Assembly: GCA_902606175.1 (NCBI GenBank)
Contig: CACLEZ010000008.1
Coordinates: 1-64,000 of the forward strand
Direction of reading: 5' to 3'
Length of the DNA stretch: 64,000 bases
DNA from: an uncultured SAR86 cluster bacterium
GTDB lineage: Bacteria; Pseudomonadota; Gammaproteobacteria; Magnimaribacterales; Magnimaribacteraceae
Shown: piece by piece, positions 59,568 through 64,000 of the stretch
Numbering within the stretch: position 1 is the stretch's first letter
Layout: every line of letters begins with the position of its first letter
Made by a program: the position numbers and the translations under genes
The notes under the pieces: model-generated
What the model saw: only the letters and a program-made list of their open reading frames with translations
Database searches by the model: none
Told to the model about the DNA's origin: nothing

Positions 59568-60166
59568 TTTTCTTTAAATCTTGCCTCAGCAGCTTTCACG
59601 GCAGCATAAGTCGTTTGATCTACTTCAATATTAAGTGGATCACCATCTTCAATATCAGAAAGGTTGGTTGCGTTTAATGTTTCTGGAATTAAATAAACAG
59701 AGAAAGAATCTTCTGTTTTATTGGCAACAGTAAGGCTAGCTCCATTTATCGCAATATAACCCTTATGAAATATATAGTGTATCCACTCCTTGGGGCACTG
59801 GACTCTGAGCTCAATTTCATCATCCGAACTAATTAGCTTTGAAGGTGCTCTGCATGAAATATGCCCAGACAAAATATGACCTCCCACTTCATCACCAAAC
59901 TTTAAAGACCTCTCAAGATTAACTTTTGAGTTAATAGATAGAAATTCAATGTTTGTAACCCTTAAGGTTTCAGGTATTACATCAAATAAGACGATATCAT
60001 TTTTAAATTCGATTACTGTTAAACAAACACCATTGACAGAAATGCTAGCTCCCTTCTCTAGTTTATTAAGAAAAGTTTTTGAAACTTTAATTTCAAGCCT
60101 TATACCTGATTCAGTTTCTTCTTTATTAGAAATAATACCGATTTCTTGAACAATTCCTGTAAACAT
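59564..60166 (-). CDS. ribE: Riboflavin synthase alpha chain
   Basis: MFTGIVQEIGII; SISVNGVCLTV; VNLERSLKFGDEVGGHILSGHI; INGASLTV. Confidence 0.97.
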   Translation of the reverse strand: MFTGIVQEIGIISNKEETESGIRLEIKVSKTFLNKLEKGASISVNGVCLTVIEFKNDIVLFDVIPETLRVTNIEFLSINSKVNLERSLKFGDEVGGHILSGHISCRAPSKLISSDDEIELRVQCPKEWIHYIFHKGYIAINGASLTVANKTEDSFSVYLIPETLNATNLSDIEDGDPLNIEVDQTTYAAVKAAEARFKEN

Positions 60167-60805
60167 TTAAGTACCTAAAAGATAGTTTTTTATAATTTTA
60201 GCTTCATCTTGACGTTCACAGTTTTCTAAATATTCTATAAGTTTTGAAATTTTAGCTATAGAAGTCACAGAGATATTAAAATCTTGCAATATTTTATCTC
60301 TTGCCAATAAATCATCTAGGATTTCTTCTCTATCTAATGCAACTAAACAACCTGTTGTAATTCCGCCTTCTTGAGAAATTATTTCTAATGACTGTTTAAG
60401 GGCAGTACCCGCTGTAAGCACATCATCAACCACTAAAACTTTCTTATCCTTTAACTCCCCTACTATACTGCCGCCTTCTCCGTGAGCTTTCACTTCTTTT
60501 CTGTTAAAAGCAAAGGGAATAGGTTTAGAAATCTTAGTACTTAAAGACGCTGATATAGCTGCGGCCAGAGGAATGCCTTTATATGCTGGACCAAAAATTA
60601 CATCGAATTCTAATTTGCTAGAAATGATTTCTTCTGTATAAAGATTTGATAACTCAGCTATGAAACCTTGATTAAAAAAAGATCCAACATTAAAGAAATA
60701 TGGACTGTTTTTTCCAGACTTTAAAATGAAATCACCTAACAATAAAGCATCTGACTTTAGAGCCAGTTCAAAGAAAAGAGTTTCATTTTTTAACATAAAT
60801 TCCAA
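60167..60805 (-). CDS. pyrE: Orotate phosphoribosyltransferase
   Basis: GDFILKSGKNSPYFFNVG; DVIFGPAYKGIPLAAAIS; VLVVDDVLTAGTALKQS. Confidence 0.97.
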   Translation of the reverse strand: MEFMLKNETLFFELALKSDALLLGDFILKSGKNSPYFFNVGSFFNQGFIAELSNLYTEEIISSKLEFDVIFGPAYKGIPLAAAISASLSTKISKPIPFAFNRKEVKAHGEGGSIVGELKDKKVLVVDDVLTAGTALKQSLEIISQEGGITTGCLVALDREEILDDLLARDKILQDFNISVTSIAKISKLIEYLENCERQDEAKIIKNYLLGT

Positions 60806-60855
60806 AAACTTAAATATTTTAAATGTATTTCACCTACAATAAACTTTTTTTAATC

Positions 60856-61470
60856 ATGGGCAAATTATTTGTTATATCTGCACCGTCTGGAACCGGCAAG
60901 ACTTCGCTTATAAAGGCTATTTTAGAAGATCCAGTTGCCTCTAATACCAATCTAGGTATTTCTTGCACAACAAGGAAGGCAAGACCCAAAGAAGTGGATG
61001 GTGTTTCTTATTTTTTCATATCCCAAATGAGTTTCATGGAAAAAGTAAAAAATAATGATTTCCTAGAATATGCTGAAGTATTTGGTAATTTTTATGGCAC
61101 TCCTAAAGACTGGGTTCTCTCAGTGCTTTCTAAAAAAGAAAATGTGCTGCTCGAACTTGATATCCAAGGTGCTTTACAAGTTAAAGAGGCTTTCCCTGAA
61201 GCAAAGACAGTCTTCATTATTCCTCCTTCTTATGAGGATTTGACTACAAGACTTGAATCCAGAGATCAAGATTCAAAAATAGAGATAGCTAAAAGACTTA
61301 AAGAAGCTAGAAATGAAGTCAACATTGGAAAAGATTTTGATCAGGTAATAGTAAATAATCATTTTGATGAAGCTTTAGAAGATTTGAAACAATTTATGTT
61401 CAGATCGGGGGAAATAACTAGTGAAAGAAGTGAAATTATCAAAAATTCTCTTGATCTATTACTGGATTGA
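60856..61470 (+). CDS. gmk: Guanylate kinase (start revised to MGKLFVISAP; track ORF starts 60823)
   Basis: LFVISAPSGTGKTSLIKAIL; SCTTRKARPKEVDGVSYFFI; VLLELDIQGALQVK. Confidence 0.97.
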   Translation: MGKLFVISAPSGTGKTSLIKAILEDPVASNTNLGISCTTRKARPKEVDGVSYFFISQMSFMEKVKNNDFLEYAEVFGNFYGTPKDWVLSVLSKKENVLLELDIQGALQVKEAFPEAKTVFIIPPSYEDLTTRLESRDQDSKIEIAKRLKEARNEVNIGKDFDQVIVNNHFDEALEDLKQFMFRSGEITSERSEIIKNSLDLLLD

Positions 61471-61520
61471 AGCTTAAGTTTGCATTAGAATGCGCATCCG
61501 CACAATAAAACACTAAGAAT

Positions 61521-61793
61521 ATGGCTAGAATTACAGTAGAAGAGGCTTTAGAAAAAGTTAGTACAAGATATGAGTTAATAATACTTGCTGCCAAAAGAGC
61601 TAGACAACTTGCTACTGGTGGAAGACGCCCTACTCTTGAGTGGGAGGACGATAAACCTACAGTAATGGCGTTAAGAGAAATTGAAGCTGGAACTGTTACA
61701 ACAGATAATATTAATGAACTAAAAGTTGATATTGCTGATTTAGAACAAGAGTTCTCTGATGAGCTCTCTGCTGAAGATTTACCTCAATCTTAA
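61521..61793 (+). CDS. rpoZ: RNA polymerase omega subunit
   Basis: [30 protein letters not shown]; located between gmk and spoT. Confidence 0.97.
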   Translation: MARITVEEALEKVSTRYELIILAAKRARQLATGGRRPTLEWEDDKPTVMALREIEAGTVTTDNINELKVDIADLEQEFSDELSAEDLPQS

Positions 61794-61823
61794 AAACCCC
61801 AAAAATATTCGCAATAAGCTCTA

Positions 61824-61854
61824 AAAACAGGGATACTAAATCTCTGTTTTAATA
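61824..61854 (+). terminator. Intrinsic terminator or attenuator between rpoZ and spoT
   Basis: AAAACAGGGAT-ACTAA-ATCTCTGTTTT, 11-bp stem with one G-T pair, 5-nt loop, T-rich 3' side; ends 9 nt before spoT ATG. Confidence 0.75.
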
Positions 61855-61859
61855 TTATT

Positions 61860-64000
61860 ATGGAATCAATTGGAGCCTTATCAAAGAAACTGTCGGACTA
61901 TTTAGATCCAAAAAAAGTCAGGCAAGTTAATAGAGCATATAACTTTGCTTGTGAAGCTCATTCAGGTCAGTTTAGATCTAGTGGAGACCCATATGTTACG
62001 CATCCAATAGCTGTTGCTTCTATATTGAGTTCTTTCAGGATGGATGAAGATAGTCTGTCTGCTGCTATGCTTCATGATGTTATTGAAGATACAGGTATCC
62101 CGAAAGCCATTATAGAAAAAAAATTTAATAGAGATGTTGCAAACCTAGTAGATGGAGTCAGCAAACTAGATAAACTTTCAATATCTAATAGAACTCAGGC
62201 TGAAGCAGAAAATCTCCAAAAAATGGTTCTAGCAATGTCTAAAGACATACGAGTAATCGTCGTAAAACTTGCCGATAGGCTTCACAATATGAGAACTTTG
62301 ATGTATCTCAACAGAGAGAAGCAAATAAAGATAGCAAAAGAAACACTAGAAATTTATGCCCCAATTGCCCATAGGATTGGCATGAATAATTTGTATCGTG
62401 AACTTGAAGACTTGGCATTCAGGGTTATTTATCCAAAGCGTTACGAAAGGCTCACTGCCGCCGTTAAAAAGAATAGAGGCGGTCAAAAAAGAATACTAAA
62501 TAAAATACAAAAAGAACTCAGTAAGAGGCTTCTAGATCAAGGCATCCCTGCTTTAGTTGAAGGAAGAGAAAAACACACTTACAGTATTTACAGAAAAATG
62601 AAAGAAAGGCACAGATCCTTTGAAGAGATTATGGATGTATATGCCATAAAAATTATTGTCGATACCCCAGAAAACTGTTATCGCACTATTGGTCATATTC
62701 ATAACTTATACAAACCTGTGGAAGGTCGTTTTAAAGACTACATCGCTATTCCCAAATCGAATGGATATCAGTCCCTTCACACGGGTGTAGTCGGATTGAA
62801 AGGATTTCCCGTGGAAGTTCAAATAAAAACACAAGAAATGAATGATATGGCAGAAAATGGGATAGCTTCTCACTGGCTATATAAATCAGGTGATAAGTCA
62901 GACTTTAATCCTCAGATAAGAGCAAGAAGATGGGTAGCTGGTCTTCTTGAGATGAGAGAGAATTATGATTCTACCGAAGAATTTATTGATTCAATAAAAA
63001 CAGATATATTTCCTGACGAAATATATGTGTTTACTCCACAAGGTAAAATTATTGAAATGTCAGGCGGCTCAACTGCTATAGATTTTGCATATGCAGTCCA
63101 TACAGACATTGGCCATCATTGTAGGGCATGCAGAATAAATAAAAGACTCGCCCCTCTAAGTGTCCCTCTAGAAAGTGGCCAAACAATTGAAATTCTTACT
63201 GAGAAGGTTCCTCAAACTTCTCCTGCCTGGTTAAATTTTGCAGTAACCCCAAGAGCCAGAAATGGTATTCGTCACTATCTAAGCAACTTAAAGACCTCCG
63301 AAGCAAGAAAGTTTGGTAAGAAGCTACTTGATCAATCTTTGACGAATATGGGTATTAAGTTACGAGAAATAGAAAAGAATGAACTGCGTAAAGTATTAAA
63401 AAATATTGGAGTAAGAAGTCTTAACAAACTATTAGAAGAAATAGGATTAGGTCAGAGAGTAGGCAATATCGTGGCTCAACAAATTACAGGGTTCTTAAAA
63501 GATGATGATATTGAGCACAAGGAGGTTGTGCCTCTTGAGATAACTGGATCGGAGGGTCTGATTGTAAATTATGCGATCTGCTGTAAACCTATCCCTGGGG
63601 ATTCAGTTATAGGTCATTTCACTGCTGAAAGAGGTCTCGTCATACACCAAGAGAGGTGTAAAAATATCCTTTCTGTTAGAGAAGACCCACAACAGTGCTT
63701 CCCTGTAAATTGGGGTAAACCCTCTGGAAGGTCCTTCTTAGTTCAAATAAAGGTAATCGCAAGAGATGAACCAGGCCTCCTTGCAAATTTAGCTGCTGTA
63801 ATTACAGGCCTTGAAACCAATATAGCTTCTATTCAAACAATGGATACAAATACTGAGATGCATGAATTTATTCTTGATCTTGAAGTGTCAGATAGAACAC
63901 ATCTCTCCAAGATATTAAGAAAAATAAGAACAGTAACCAATGTCGTTTCTGTAACCAGAATACATGATTGGGAGATGAGGCAAGCAGCAGCGTTGCACTA
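61860..64000 (+). CDS. spoT: Bifunctional (p)ppGpp synthetase/hydrolase SpoT (runs to window edge; 713 codons then 'ta')
   Basis: My translation: MESIGALSKKLSDYLDPKKVRQVNRAYNFACEAHSGQ...; HD motif MLHDVIEDT; synthetase region GRFKDYIAIPKSNGYQSLHT; TGS EIYVFTPQGKIIEM; C-terminal ACT domain. Not in the ORF track because no stop lies inside the window. Confidence 0.97.
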   Translation, partial: MESIGALSKKLSDYLDPKKVRQVNRAYNFACEAHSGQFRSSGDPYVTHPIAVASILSSFRMDEDSLSAAMLHDVIEDTGIPKAIIEKKFNRDVANLVDGVSKLDKLSISNRTQAEAENLQKMVLAMSKDIRVIVVKLADRLHNMRTLMYLNREKQIKIAKETLEIYAPIAHRIGMNNLYRELEDLAFRVIYPKRYERLTAAVKKNRGGQKRILNKIQKELSKRLLDQGIPALVEGREKHTYSIYRKMKERHRSFEEIMDVYAIKIIVDTPENCYRTIGHIHNLYKPVEGRFKDYIAIPKSNGYQSLHTGVVGLKGFPVEVQIKTQEMNDMAENGIASHWLYKSGDKSDFNPQIRARRWVAGLLEMRENYDSTEEFIDSIKTDIFPDEIYVFTPQGKIIEMSGGSTAIDFAYAVHTDIGHHCRACRINKRLAPLSVPLESGQTIEILTEKVPQTSPAWLNFAVTPRARNGIRHYLSNLKTSEARKFGKKLLDQSLTNMGIKLREIEKNELRKVLKNIGVRSLNKLLEEIGLGQRVGNIVAQQITGFLKDDDIEHKEVVPLEITGSEGLIVNYAICCKPIPGDSVIGHFTAERGLVIHQERCKNILSVREDPQQCFPVNWGKPSGRSFLVQIKVIARDEPGLLANLAAVITGLETNIASIQTMDTNTEMHEFILDLEVSDRTHLSKILRKIRTVTNVVSVTRIHDWEMRQAAALH

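Overview
AT-rich, densely packed chromosomal window from what looks like a streamlined marine gammaproteobacterium (SAR86-like; taxon is my inference from gene order and content, not tested). About 57 protein genes, two tRNAs, one TPP riboswitch and several hairpin/terminator elements can be supported. Most of the window is housekeeping: dnaG-rpoD, gshB-ruvX-rsmE, fis-purHD-coq7, trpEGDC-rpe, murU-amgK, lptD-surA-pdxA-rsmA-apaH-cca, folM/folK/folB, tsaD, rpsU-yqeY, ribE, pyrE, gmk, rpoZ, spoT. Accessory content: acyl-CoA dehydrogenases, a TPP-riboswitch TonB receptor/PnuT operon, a photolyase/DUF3429 operon, a CobW/DUF1826/DUF411 metal locus, and a phosphotransferase/MaoC/MaoC/MFS cassette inside an otherwise conserved gene block. 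I found no CRISPR, phage, transposon or recognisable defence system. The best leads are: (i) a TPP aptamer that overlaps the SD and reaches the start codon; (ii) terminator-like hairpins immediately upstream of an RRM gene and of spoT, with no room for a promoter after them; (iii) a metal locus whose promoter is overlapped by a palindrome and abutted by a G7 tract; (iv) the catabolic cassette; (v) a tRNA packed with 0-1 nt gaps between rpoD and a convergent gene. spoT is absent from the supplied ORF track because it runs off the window edge.
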